In this document: piece by piece, positions 34,663-46,829 of the stretch
Numbering within the stretch: the first letter of the stretch is position 1
Layout of the letters: each line of letters opens with the position of its first letter
Source: Stenopsyche tienmushanensis
Taxonomy: Eukaryota; Arthropoda; Insecta; Trichoptera; Stenopsychidae
Assembly (NCBI GenBank): GCA_008973525.1
Contig: WACJ01000308.1
Location: 1 to 64,000, forward strand
Direction of reading: 5' to 3'
Length of the DNA: 64,000 nucleotides
Translations under genes and position numbers: made by a program
Notes under the pieces: generated by a model
What the model saw: only the letters and a program-made list of their open reading frames with translations
Databases searched by the model: none
Told to the model about the DNA's origin: nothing

Positions 34663-36311
34663 ATGCTTTGGAAATATTTTCAATCGTTTACCATAGTCCA
34701 TATATGCTTTGCTATATCATTTTTTACTTCGGGATTAATAGTGAGCTTAATCCAAGCGTCTCTGTTTTTCACACTTAAAAATTTTAATAAACACCTATAT
34801 AGGAAAATAAATTATTACCTTTCATACTCATTTTATTCTCGTAAGTATAGAAGCATTGTAAAATTTTAATTCTATATTAAAACATATTAACATTCGTTTA
34901 TTCTCTTAAATTAATTTTGCAGAACTAGTTTTTATGGTAGAATGGTGGGCTAATTCTGACTGTACAAATATATATAGATCAGGATGATTTTAAAAAATAT
35001 TATGGTAAAGAACACGGGCTTCTTATAATGAATCATAGTTATGAAATAGATTGGCTTATTGGATGGCAATTTTGTGATTATATTCAAGTTTTAGGGGTAA
35101 GTTACTACCTATAATACATATAAGTATACTTTGCTATCGATATTATATCATATATAAATTGTCTCATTAACGTTGTAGAATTGTAAAGCATTTGCAAAAC
35201 AATCTATTCAATATATACCTCCGATTGGGTGGATTTGGAAATTTGGTGAATTCATTTTCTTGGATCGATCGTACGAAAAAGACAAAGAGAACATATTCAA
35301 GCAAATTAACGAATTAGGCGACTATCCCGATCCTATCTGGGTGTGTATTATTTCAGTATTAATGGCTTGCTCAAACGCTACTTTATGAAATCAATAACGT
35401 GTGAATATTTTTTGTAGTTACTGTTATTCCCAGAAGGTACACGTTTGTCACCATCAAAATTAAAAGCTTCTCAAGAATTTGCAGAAGGTCGCAACCTACC
35501 AGTGCTTAAACATCATCTTTTGCCACGAACGAAAGGTTTTGTTGCTAGCTTACAGGGTATGCGTGAAAAAGTTAAAGTAATTTATGATATACAAATAGCG
35601 TTCCGAAAAGACGAAAAGGTATAATCATTTAAAATCTATTAAAACATACAAAAATCACAAGAAAGCAAATCTGTATTAATCGCTATTTTTTAGGTTGCAC
35701 CCACTATGACAAGTTTGTTATTTGGAAAACCTGTAACTGCGCATCTTTATATATCCAGAATATGTGTCGATGATCTACCACACGATGAAGAAGAACTTGG
35801 AAAGTGGCTTTTTAAACATTACGAAATGAAAGTACGTTCCAAAAATAAAATACGCATGATAATTGAGTAGATATTTTATAATTTTTGTATCGTGTAATGA
35901 TTTTAATTACTTTTTATAGGACCGTATGCAAGATTCATTTTACACCACTGGTGACTTTTTTACTAACTCAGGTGTTAAACGACTTGAACCAAAACTTTTA
36001 GGTAAAAGAAAATGGTCTATTCTCACTACAGTTTGTTGGAACGTAGTTATTTTGGTTCCCATGCTCGGATTTATAGTCAACTGGCTTCTTAGCGGAGAGC
36101 TTATTTTGTTCTCTATAGCCTTCGGTATATTAGCTATTTGTGAGTATCACTTTGCATCTTATATTTTAATTAAGAAAACGTTATTCATGCTTGTTTATTA
36201 AACGTCTTTGTAACGCTTTTTTCAGTTTACATTGCAATGAAACAACTTATCGGAATGTCGGAAATCAAAAAAGCATCTTCGTACGGTGCCAGCACAAAGA
36301 AGAAGGACTAA
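34663..36311 (+). CDS. Agpat3: 1-acyl-sn-glycerol-3-phosphate acyltransferase (AGPAT3/4/5-like), one frame-breaking base
   Basis: Makes phosphatidic acid from lysophosphatidic acid and acyl-CoA at the ER membrane. Seven exons: 34663-34840, 34923-35096, 35179-35340, 35418-35618, 35694-35831, 35920-36139, 36226-36311; all GT-AG. Landmarks: N-terminal membrane segment (residues about 9-31), catalytic NHSYEID (96-102), FLDR (144-147), LFPEGTR (174-180), LPRTKGF, and two C-terminal membrane segments in exon 6. Expected length about 385 residues, normal for AGPAT3/4. Exon 2 contains one extra base in the A/T run near 34965-34976: the frame from EWWANSDCT runs to a stop, while the adjacent frame gives IYIDQDDF then KEHGLLIMNHSYEID. 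The coding sum is 1159 nt, one more than a multiple of three. All other exons are intact, so an assembly error is likeliest. A polyadenylation AATAAA is at 36720. Confidence 0.9.
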
Positions 36312-39300
36312 CGCTCAAAATGGTTGAATATTTACATGCTTAAAACAATTTTATAATAATTGTTGACAAAATGTCGTACGATTTTTATAAAATTGTCAGT
36401 GAAAAGATACATCGTTTTCAAATTAATGTCAAGTTTTTAAAATTAGCGAGAAATGCCACTATATTCCTTGACTAAGTGTCATAAAGCCCTTAAAAAAGTA
36501 AATCTTGACGTGAAAGCATAACTTCCACAAATGTTGCCAATGCCTCTAAGAGTAAATGTTATGTATATAATTTTTAGAGTACCATTACATTAGTTAAAAT
36601 ATGACAAATTGTTGATTCTTTATACAGATAAAGGCTAAAATGATTTATGTACCAAATTTTAATGTTTTTTACAGTTATTTTTTAAAACATTTTTACTAAA
36701 CGACACATTTATCCCTGACAATAAAATCAAGTGTGTCAATACGATATTGATGTTGGAGAAGTGTATATATTCTTTATACATTTTGAATATTAATTTTAAT
36801 GTATTTTTTTTTTACAAAAAAATAATACGCAGAATATATCTGTAGAATATTTAGTGTGATATTAGCACACCTGAGCCCTGTATAAGAATTGATTTGTGCA
36901 CAATTGAAGTACTTCGCATTTAAATGTTGCCTTTTTTATATTATAAATTGTATGAATTTTTATTAAAATCGTTTTCTTTCTATGTAAGCTATGAGTGATG
37001 TTTTTTTTATAATTTAATATGGGATAATGTTACTAAGGTATTATACCGTCAATACCATTTATTTTTGAAAATATAAAACATTAGTTGGTTTATATATATA
37101 TATATTTAACCCATTTGAAGAAAAAAACAAGCTTTCAGCTTTGAAATAGCCATTAAATACAATGAAAATTTTAATTGATAATCCAATTACATTGTTTAAA
37201 TAATAAACAATAGATTTTCAACATTCTACATTCATTACCAATAAAATATATTGCTTTCATCTTGAAAGATTTTTTATGCATTTATTTTTCAGAGACTTTC
37301 AGGCACTTCCATAAAAACTCTTTAATTAACGGCTTTATTAAATAGTGTACTACAAAATATAACATTGATCTCATCCAAATTCATTCATTTTGGGAATTTT
37401 CAGTCTATTTAACTTTCATCTTGGATTGTAATTGAGAGATTCTGTACAAAATCTCAATGACTAAAATTATTCTCTTTTATATATTTTTTTTCTAAATCAT
37501 TCTGCTTATTACCATAAGTGTTAGTGATCTTTTTAATTGTTGATTATTTTTTTTTATTAGCTATAATTTTAAAATGATATATCGGTAGTGCCAAAATATA
37601 TGTTGTATATTAGATGTAAAAATAAAGCCCATTAAAACAAACATTAAAGTATTAGTCCTTATGTTGATTAAATAAGGAAGATCAAGAAACGCGGAGAAAA
37701 TACAACAATACTTTCACATTTTCTTCAATTTTTTACTGTCCTTAGGTACAAAAAATGCTACATTCATTGGTTTAGGCGCACAGTTTAATCCATTTGTTAT
37801 TCTAAAAAATTTGTATCGTCTTCCTCAGTAATAAAATTGCTGATGTTTTCATAACACCAGATGGAATTTGAAAGTATTGATTGAATGATTTAATTTGTAG
37901 AGTGCTATTTAATAATAAATAACATTTCATCTTCATTAAATCTCTTAGAACAGCATGTACTTTTGGCCCTTCCTTTAATTCTGTATATAATCAATGTACC
38001 TTTTTTATTAAGTTTTTTGATATTTATTTTTGATATGCAAAAACATTTAATTGAATTTCTTTGAATGTTCTTTAGACTTTCCCAATTGATGTTATTGTAA
38101 TAGATTCAGACGTACACTTATTCAAAATAGGTTTAAAAATAAATAGCATTTTCCTTCAGTGTATCTCTCTTAACAAATATACTTTATATACACTTAATTA
38201 AATATAATATTGTACTAATGTAAATGAATGACTTCTTCGATTCCATTTTTTTAATTTTTATTAATTCTCTTAACGTACATAAACGAGAGAAATGTGGAAT
38301 TTTTCAATATTATTTCTAGTAAATTTGAAAATTGAATATTATAACTCTTATCTAAACATATATATGTATTACCAACCAGCACAATGTAATTTTTAGTGAT
38401 ATATTTTGACGCACATTAGTTTAAATTCGTAAAAAATTTATTCTTTAATCTATGTCAAATGTTTATGTAATAAATTCTGGTATGTTACTTAATACTTTGA
38501 ATGATAAGACACAACTCGAACTGTGAATGCATTTATGCAATTATAATTATTACAAATTTACAAAGCCAATAAACGACTTTAGGATTAAAAAAATTGAAAT
38601 TAAAAACTGTTATATTCATTTTTGATATATTTATATATATACTTAATATATGAGCATATTAAATGCATTTAATGCATACTAATATATTGTCAATTTTTTC
38701 ACGTAGTTCTGTTGAAATCATAAAATGATTTTGTTGTATTAATTTACATAAATATATATATATATTGCTTTGTGATCTGATTAATTACAGCTGAATAAAT
38801 TTAAAAATGTAAAAACATTTCGCTGATGTTATGTTTCTAATGATTATTCCACATTAACGGTGAAATAACTTTTAAATTGATTAAAATGGAGACTGAGAAG
38901 TGTTAGCGTAAATCATCTAATCGAGAATGATAATCTTTTCTAGCGACTTCATTCTTCTCACTATGCCATATTTGTATACTGATTCATTAATCTCTATTCT
39001 TCTTTCTTCTTAACTCACTGGAATATGTTTTGTTTTGTTTAATACTTCTAGTGAACTTATTATAGTTGTTGACCTAGGTTGTGTTGATATTTTGAGATTG
39101 TTGGTATAAATAAATTTGCTAAATGCAGAGATGTTTTTATATTTTGTTTTATTTTCAATTTGAAAAATCTTATAAAACAGTAAATATAATATAATCATAC
39201 ATGTGTATTATGCCTTAAGGGGGGAAACTGGTTTAGGAGGCAGATTTTTTAGCTTTTTTCGTATATTTTTTTAACAGGGAAAGAATTAGAATTTATTTAA

Positions 39301-40100
39301 ACATAGAGAATGTTTTACTAATATTTTTAAGTACATTTGAATTTTTTCTTTAGTCATTTCTGCTGGAAACATCTGAGTTATAAGCTGATGTCAATGGAAG
39401 GTTTCCATCAGAATTTTCAGTCACAATTTTTGTTTAAAATCAATACAATATTTTAATTTTATTAGCGATATATTTTTTTAAAATATGAAGCAGGTTTTGA
39501 TCAAAAAAATTATATGTTTTAGGAGCGTTAAAACAAAATGGCACGAATTTTTACCATTCTTTTGCACCTGCAAGAGCAATAAAAAACACACTTTAAACAA
39601 TAATATCCCAGAATTAGCTTCATTTTAATTGAAATTGAATATAAAACCTTTAAACAAATATTTTTAATAATTGGTCAAAAGCATTTGAGTTAGAGTTTCC
39701 GCCAGTTGAAAAAAAGTTGTTTTGAGAAAAAAATTAGTCCAGTTGAAACTTTTGTTTGCATTTTCCTCGTGACCTTTTCATCTTTCAAAATAAAAACTAT
39801 ATATATATTGGAAGAACTTATTTCAATGTGCAATGGAGAAAGGTACGCTTTAGGTTCTATTCCAAGCGTTTTAGCTTTTTATGCTGGCACTTGCATCTTC
39901 ACTAAAACTTGATTGACTCTTGGTGAGTTGATTTCCATGGAAGGATATGTTACGTTGTTTACTAAGTTGGTCTGTAGTATCCTATTTTCCTTTCCGATAA
40001 GATTATATTTTGATTTCTAACTTTCATCATATGCTAAACTGATGTTAACTAACGCTCTGTTGAAACAATACCAACTGGTTTCCCTCCTTAACGCGTAAAT
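36312..40100. other. AGPAT 3' flank and AT-rich intergenic DNA
   Basis: The first ~450 bp is the likely AGPAT 3' untranslated region up to the AATAAA at 36720. The remainder is very AT-rich with a TA dinucleotide run near 37092-37108 and no recognised gene or transposon boundary. Confidence 0.45.
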
Positions 40101-40105
40101 GCCAG

Positions 40106-40262
40106 GATGCTCTAAATACTAAATATCCATTCATAGGAAGGGGTTACATCTATCCCATCTGTATCATACATTTACCTACTCATTCGCTCAATATTGAAGG
40201 TAGCATGACCGAGTTTCATATAGAACGCTTACCTAGCGGGCCGCCTGGTTGGACGTATAAAA
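40106..40262 (-). repeat. SINE-like family A, right part, inverted copy
   Basis: On the minus strand this matches the right part of the reference copy at 56340-56470: the inverse of CATTCATAGGAAGGGGTTAC, ATACATTTACCTACTCATTC and CAATATTGAAGGTAGCATGA. It abuts a plus-strand copy, making a head-to-head pair. Confidence 0.6.
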
Positions 40263-40630
40263 AGTCGCTTTAATGCACGACAGTGAATCCAAGATCCACT
40301 TTAATGGTACACATATCCATCTTACCCCGATATTGCCCTTGCAAGAAAAGGAGGGACTTGACTCCAAATCCAAACAAACTTTACTCCGAATAAAACTGCT
40401 CAACCTTTACAAAACACCCACACTCCCTATGGTTTCCATGAAGAAAGCGCTCTTTGATATGTTCACCCAGATAACCTGTCCGTGAGTGTGCCTCACTTAT
40501 GGAATGAGAAGGTGAATGTATGATATAGACGAGATGAATGTAACCCTTCCCTATGTTAGATATTGAAGAGGCCCCAGGCCTGCAGTGGACTATTTGTGGC
40601 TGCACAATGATGATTATAGTTAATAAATGG
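40263..40630 (+). repeat. SINE-like family A, plus-strand copy
   Basis: Shares AAAGGAGGGACTTG, ACTGCTCAACCTTTACAAA, CACACTCCCTA, GGTGAATGTATGATA and the 3' end CTGCAGTGGACTATTTGTGG followed by a short GATGAT tail with the copy at 56010-56525. The terminal CAGTGGACTGTTTGTGG plus GAT repeat resembles RTE-mobilised elements. Confidence 0.6.
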
Positions 40631-40713
40631 TAATTCATATTAATTCAGAGTGCCGTAGTATATCCAGCATTCAACAGTTAATTGTTAACTAATAAAAAAT
40701 CATCAAAAATCAT

Positions 40714-41420
40714 ACCCGGTGTCTTTTATGATCTGTATAATCACGGAAGCCTTCCCACCAACCATAAAAACTATACATTTATCTATCTTACTAATGTATG
40801 CTGCTATCTTTCTAATCTAGCTAGTTTTTCTCCTGCGCTGGATGCCGCAAATGGTCACTCGAAGTTGCACTTTTGTTGAGAATCCAAATAGCTGGACCAA
40901 TAAACAGCTCAGGTCAATGGAGGATCCCCATGTTCCTCTGTCTCAGGTGTGAAGTAATGGACCCATGTTTCATCCATGGTTATGAATTGATGCAGAAACT
41001 CGGACTTATTGCTGTGAAACATCGTCAAACACTCAATTGAAATATTATCACGACGCTGTTTTTGTTCCATTGTGAGCAAACGCGGTATCCATTTTGCACA
41101 TAGCTTTTTCATTTACAAATGTTTACTTAATATGCGATGTACGAAATTTTTGAAAAGCCTACTATGTCTGCTAGTTTGCGCACTTACAGTCGACGATCAT
41201 CTAATACATTTTGTGGATTTTCTTCCCCATTTCCGTATTGTTTGTCATGACAGTTCATATGGTCTCTATTAAACTCTGCCATCCAAAATCTTAATGTTGT
41301 AAACGAAGGAGCAGGCTCCCCAAGAATAGAATCTAGCTTGGATTTGATACTAGTTGGTTTAAAAACAACCGCCTTTTATACGCCGGAATAGCCTGAGGCT
41401 GGATTACCGCAGGTCTGCTG
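40714..41420 (-). mobile_element. Mariner transposase remnant
   Basis: Minus-strand frame 41112-40909 reads KKLCAKWIPRLLTMEQKQRR, then NKSEFLHQFITMDETWVHYF. The W-P-LT-EQK motif and the MDETW block with the first catalytic aspartate are hallmarks of mariner transposases. The frame ends soon after, with no second or third catalytic residue. Upstream (41150-41400) the helix-turn-helix half is present only as decayed sequence. The copy is a dead fragment. Confidence 0.7.
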
Positions 41421-41841
41421 TATAGTGAATTTATCAAGAATGAGAATTTATTAGAATGAAAAAATATTACATCTTTTAATGATTAAGGATTTAATGTTAA
41501 GAAGAAAATTTTATAGTTATCGTAATATAGTAAAATAATTTATTTATAACATAGAAATAATACAATATCAAAATTTGTACAAGGATAAGTAATATTACAA
41601 TAAGCACTCATTTGGATGTATAAAAAGAAATCTTAAAATAAGTAAATAAATTCATGTTATTTAAAACACAAACAGCATATGTTATGTTGTACAATAATAA
41701 CAACAATAAAAAAAAGTGTAATAATTGGGAAAATAATGTTATTAAATCACAATAAATGATTTGTTAAATTAATTTAAATGAAACTATTTTTTCTTATATT
41801 GAAAAAAACATCAGAAATCTGTTTAACTAAAAGTAATACAA

Positions 41842-41847
41842 TTTATT
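41842..41847 (-). terminator. Polyadenylation signal of gdl/DGCR6
   Basis: AATAAA on the minus strand about 60 bases after the gdl stop codon. Confidence 0.5.
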
Positions 41848-41907
41848 GATTTGGCGATTTGTAGAACTCATTCATCGCAAATAAAATCAATACGAATAAT
41901 CCTCATG

Positions 41908-43419
41908 TCAAGGAATCTGCATTTTACTAAGCCTTAAAATGAAATCAAGTAAATGCATTTGAACTTTAATATCAAGCGGTTTATTTGTCACATAAAATCC
42001 GGGAACACCTGCTTTTTCCAAAGTTACCTGCTGATCACTAACCTAAAATTAAAAATACATTGTTAAAAGGTTCAATATAAAAATATTTCATGTTCAAATA
42101 TAAACGTACATACACTTGTACAGGGAGGAACATTATATTGAAATAAAAACACTGAAAAAATTCCATGTAAAGCTATACCAATTATACAATTGCAATGAAT
42201 CTTTCCAAACTCTGTGAATATTTCAAAATTATTACAAGCATTGTTTGTGTACGCTATTTCTTTTGAGAGATGTTTAGCAGATGCATCATGTTGGCGCATA
42301 TTGATCTGGTAGAGCGAGCATGCATCTTATTTTGGACAAGGCGCTCATAGCCCAACCACGTAACAATACTACTGTGTTTCTTTTCAAATATTTATTAAAT
42401 GTGTGTCGCATTGCAATGCATGCCAGGTACTTGCTAGTATAACTTATAAAGAAAGGATGTGTATGAACAGACTGAGAAGGAATGTAAAGGTGGTCATCTC
42501 AGCAGACAAAGGCAGCCAATGCAACCGTAGTAATGAATGTTGGAGATTATGACAAAACAGATAAAAGAGCTATTATAAGATCCTGCATACAAAAAGATTA
42601 TCGACAAAACCAACCTCAGTGATGATACCAAGAAAATAATATTTCAAAGAATAGTCATTGAGAGCTTCAAAATCTTTCAGGTTATCAAAAATATATACAT
42701 TTCATAAAAAAACTTAAGAATCTTCATCCCTCAGCTAGTTCATTCCCCTGTGCTCGGAGCGCAAGCGGTCACAAGTAGTGGAAAAATAGTTGGTTCTCGC
42801 AGGACGCAATGCGTACAGATATATTTTTTAAAAAAGAATATTAAATGATCCAAGCAAAAAATAAAATTGAAATCATACCTTTTGATCGAGTTGCAATACT
42901 AGTTTCATGTCAGTTTGTTTCATATCTTCTTTATGCCTGCTTTGCAATATAAGCTTTTGCTTTGCTTGTTCTTCGGGATTTGGCGTCCTAATTATCATTT
43001 CTTGCATCTCCACTAAAATTTAAATCTGTTATAATAAATAAACTATAAAACTTTCCATCAACAATGTTAGTATGTTGCTTACATTTATGTTTCTCAGCAA
43101 TTTGATGCCGTTGTTCAAATAGATGCTTTTCAGTGACATGTTGAATTTCCATTAGACCTTTGACGATCTCAAATATTGTGTCATTTAAGAGAGAATTAGC
43201 AAGTCCAGAGAGCAATTCAATAGGGACACGCATTTGATATTGTCTGATAATAAATAATTGTTATGCCATATTGAGTATTGTATTATTAATTTATATAATT
43301 AAAATATTCATATATATAATTACTTACGAAGGTAGGTCTCTAGCCATTATTTGTAATTGGTCGAGCAAAAAATATAGTTTACGTTGAAGATCTTCCGGAG
43401 TTGGCTCTTTAACTTCCAT
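41908..43419 (-). CDS. gdl: DGCR6 / gonadal (gdl) family protein
   Basis: A small conserved coiled-coil protein, orthologous to human DGCR6 and Drosophila gdl; its molecular role is poorly known. Four coding exons: 43419-43328, 43243-43083, 43012-42879, 42042-41908, summing to 522 nt and 173 residues with no frame break. Landmarks: LQRKLYFLLDQLQIMARDLP near the N-terminus, then LANSLLNDTIFEIVKGLMEI and QHVTEKHLFEQR, matching the family's LA-LL-GTVFEIV-GL-EIQHLTEK block, and a C-terminal QQVTLEKAGVPGFYVT that matches QSTLEKAGVAGFYVT in DGCR6. The start is the first ATG after an acceptor-like CAG/TAG upstream, so a non-coding first exon likely lies above 43440. The 836-bp third intron holds a Helitron fragment. 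Family identification is strong. Confidence 0.93.
42150..42438 (+). mobile_element. Helitron-like fragment in a gdl intron
   Basis: Ends TCGCATTGCAATGCATGCCA then GGTACTTGCTAG, the same hairpin and CTAG ending seen (inverted) at 26545. Its body shares ATTGTTTGTGT, GATGTTTAGCAGATGCATCA and TTGGCGCATATTGATCTGGT with 49690-49770. No helicase coding sequence is present, so it is non-autonomous. Confidence 0.55.
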
Positions 43420-43439
43420 TTTTCTCAGATATGCTATAA

Positions 43440-44424
43440 AGGATAGAATACAATTATTATATTAAGCAAAGGATTATATTAAATGTTAACCTAATCAGAA
43501 TAGATATTTGTTTATTTTCGAATACCGCAACGGCGAACTTTTATGCAAGGTTAGCTTCGTCCGCATCGAGATGGAATGACGTCTTAGATGTAACAAGAAG
43601 GACGCAATTAATAAAATGTTGCTTCAAATACTTACAGTCAATACCTTCAAAAGTTATTGTGTACGAGTGAATTTCAAAAGATAAATTATGGAGAAAGTGA
43701 AAATAAATCATAAAGATAATGACGAAAAAAGTTCAGTGTATTTTATTTAACATACATAAATATATATAGATGAAAAACCTTCAAACCATTTGACAGAATG
43801 AACTAGAAATGATAACAGTGAAAACCGTAAGCGAATATTTAATATTTTGGTCTAAAGCTTATAAAATATGTCTTTATAAAAATGCTCCAAATAACAAATT
43901 GCTGCTAGAATCAATAAATTAAATATCATTCTGGTAGATTGAAATTTTGATAAAACTTCATATTATTTCAGCAAATTAGACATAAGTAATATTATAAATA
44001 GACTAAGAAATTTATTACCAAATTTTATTTAAAATTTTAATTTGAATTTATTAAATATGAAATATTTATTATTTGAATTTTAATATATTTACAGCATATA
44101 TATTAAAATAAATTTGATCATATTGTTATGTATTAAGATATTTTATATGATACACTAAAAATCATTCCATAAAAATATTTTATTTTATTGTATGTCATTT
44201 ATTATAAAATCTATTTAAAATATATTTTAAGTCTTATAAAATTTATTTTAGATCAAATTTATGCAATGCTAACCCAAGCGCTAATATTACTTATGCTCAA
44301 AAGTACACGTGTTTAGATCATTGGCTGTCACAACCAGCTGATAACTGTTTGTGTCATCTTTGTCATTGTCGTTGCGCTTTTTTTCCTTTATCATGATGAT
44401 TTTGAAACACACGATCATAATAAA
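43440..44424. other. Region between gdl and OSTM1
   Basis: Divergent intergenic region of about 1 kb between the gdl start (minus) and the OSTM1 start (plus). It is very AT-rich except for GC-richer stretches at 43520-43600 and 44300-44400, the latter immediately upstream of OSTM1 and probably containing its promoter. No TATA box stands out. Confidence 0.4.
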
Positions 44425-46008
44425 ATGACCATCAATATTTGTGCTCTTTTAGTTTTCATTTGCGCTTGTTTGGTTCACGTTTCTTCACAAATTTCTGATT
44501 TTTCGTAAGTAATTATTCTTTTTAATTTTTCTAGATAAAAATCTGTAATTGCATGCATTTGTGACTCATTTCAAGTGTATGCGTATATTCAAATTGTGAT
44601 TCAACTTTATTCCTTGTATTGACTCATATTATTTGATATTTTAGTGATTATGTGTCTGATAAAACGAGTATTGCACCGGAATGCACTACAGCCTTGGAAG
44701 AATTCGCTGGTAGTGCTTCAAATTTTACTCTGTGTACAATAATGAATTCTCGGCCAATCCATGCATGCAAATTATGCGTTGAACCATATATGGAGGTTTT
44801 AAGTGCCCACAATAGAATTCCTCACATCTGAAGTTAACGGGACCAAGTGTAAGGATATGTTAATAAATTTAGATCGCTTAGAAATTATCGAATCAACATT
44901 TGCTTCGATTCAAGATATTTGGATGAGAGGATTTTGCGATAGTAAGTTTTTATTTTACCAAACTAAATATGTTAGGGGAATCAAAATGTAATCAACTATA
45001 TTTGTATGCGTACACATTTTTAAAAAGTTAATTCTATAATTTTCTTTGCTTCTATCATTCATTAATTGAGTTGGTGATGACATCATAAAATTTAGCTTTT
45101 TACTTGGTTATCTTACAAAAAAGGACATTTATTAATTGAAATTCATTTTTGACTCCCTCTAATATAAATATGTATTTAATTTGTTATAAAATGCTTCAAT
45201 ACAACATTGATATCAATTTTTTTCAGGATGTTTCGACTGGTCTGATGGAAAACCTACACTTTCTAATCGAACAATAACGTTCTTATCATATTTAGACATT
45301 GCATTAAATTGTATCAATACTCATAAAGTACATCAAAATAATACCGATATTATATGTAAAGACTGTATGACAAGATACATTACGCTCAATTCATATTATG
45401 AATCTCTTAAAATTACGAGTGAGACAGTTGGGATATGCATGGATATTGTCGATTCGGTAAGAATATTTTAGTTGAAAATGGAACACCAGATTTGGTTTGT
45501 GATGTTTATGAAATATATAAATAAGATAAACGAAGATATTTTGAAATATATTAGCTTTAGTATCATTGAAAATACCTTTTGATTGCATCATACTAAATTG
45601 ACCATTGCATATTGAGGTCAAATTGATATAAATAAACTTATGAATATGCTTCCTTTATTATTAACTGATGCAAATCACCAATCCAAGATTAATACTTTTC
45701 TAATATTTATAATTGATTAGGGACTTATGTTATAAATTATTGTGATTTTTAGATGAATGCTACGAGATCTATTTGGAGCGATACATTAAATTGTTGTAAA
45801 CTTCGTAAGAGACCAGAAATCATTTTCCTTTGCTGTACAGGAATTATTACAGCTTTGCCTGCGCTTTTTTATTTATTCGTAAGATTTTATTGTGATAGTG
45901 TTGCTTTGCCACAACCAGCTATACGTAAGTACACATATTTTTAATTATGTTAAAAAACTAATATTTAATCAATATGCTAATTATTTGAGAGGCAAATTAA
46001 ATTATTGA
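44425..46008 (+). CDS. Ostm1: OSTM1 (osteopetrosis-associated transmembrane protein 1), one frame-breaking base
   Basis: OSTM1 is the lysosomal beta subunit that stabilises the ClC-7 chloride/proton exchanger. Exons: 44425-44504, 44645-44941, 45227-45456, 45753-45924 and a short last exon 45992-46008. Landmarks: signal peptide (MTINICALLVFICACLV), cysteine-rich lumenal domain with ACKLCVEPY, CKDMLINLDRLEIIE, RCFDWSDG, CKDCMTRYITLNSYYESL and ICMDIVDSMNATRSIWSDTL, then a membrane helix near residues 224-246 and a short tail. In exon 2 the frame through SAHNRIPHI meets a stop at 44829-44831, but the next frame (from 44803) continues with TSEVNGTKCKDML. The summed exons are 796 nt, one more than a multiple of three. 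One extra base in CCTCAC near 44818-44823 would explain it. The last exon is inferred. AATAAA follows at 46243. Confidence 0.88.
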
Positions 46009-46829
46009 ATTGTACTTCTTTCCCTGATATTTTGAGCCTCCTATTGGACTCATGGATGCGATATAATTTCACCGTGCATAGTCATCGGTATAGTTATTTT
46101 GTTATGGACTCAATTATTCCACATCATGAACAGTTATTCCGCAATCATGAATCCGACGAGATATTCGAAATATCGGATAGAGATAAAATTTCTAATTCGT
46201 ATTTTACCTCTCAAACAACTACTAAACGCGATTTTTAGTGTGAATAAAAATATTTAAACATGATTCGTGTCAATCTTGAAAATTCTGTGTATATATATAT
46301 TTATATAGTTTTACGATATGAGGTAAATAATACCATTCAGCTGTAAAATGAAAACGAGATAGTTGGTGAAGATTAAATGCTATAAATATTATTCTTTATG
46401 CAACCAATATAGCACAACTGACAAATCGATCAAAGGCCACTGCCGAGGAACATTTTATTATGTTAACACTCAGGGCCTTGCTTAGTTTGGTTGATTTTTA
46501 ATTCCACGCGACTTTCACAAAAATGGTCATAATTTGATTTGTATTAATGCGAATTTTATTAAAATAAGAAAATTATTAAATTTATTTAGTCTGCGGACTT
46601 TTTTTGTAGATATCCATTTCACAAATAGAATATTGTCAGTCTTTAGAAATAATTTTATACAATGCCACATGTTTATCATATCGAATGACTCCCAATCTCT
46701 GGAAACGTTTGTGTGTAATGCTTCGAAAAACATTACATATTACACAGCTAAAGACTAAAAATAAAACAAAGCATTTATTGTTACTAGACTTCTGAGAATT
46801 AAGGTTATTCATAGATAAGGATTCATATA
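46009..46829. other. OSTM1 3' flank
   Basis: Includes the probable OSTM1 3' untranslated region with AATAAA at 46243-46248, a TA run near 46290-46306, and then AT-rich intergenic sequence. Open frames at 46527-46758 on both strands show no motif. Confidence 0.4.

Noticed and set aside
46005..46238. Open frame after OSTM1 exon 4 as a longer OSTM1 C-terminus
   Set aside because: It is not in phase with a good acceptor from exon 4, OSTM1 tails after the membrane helix are short, and a short exon at 45992-46008 gives a plausible end.
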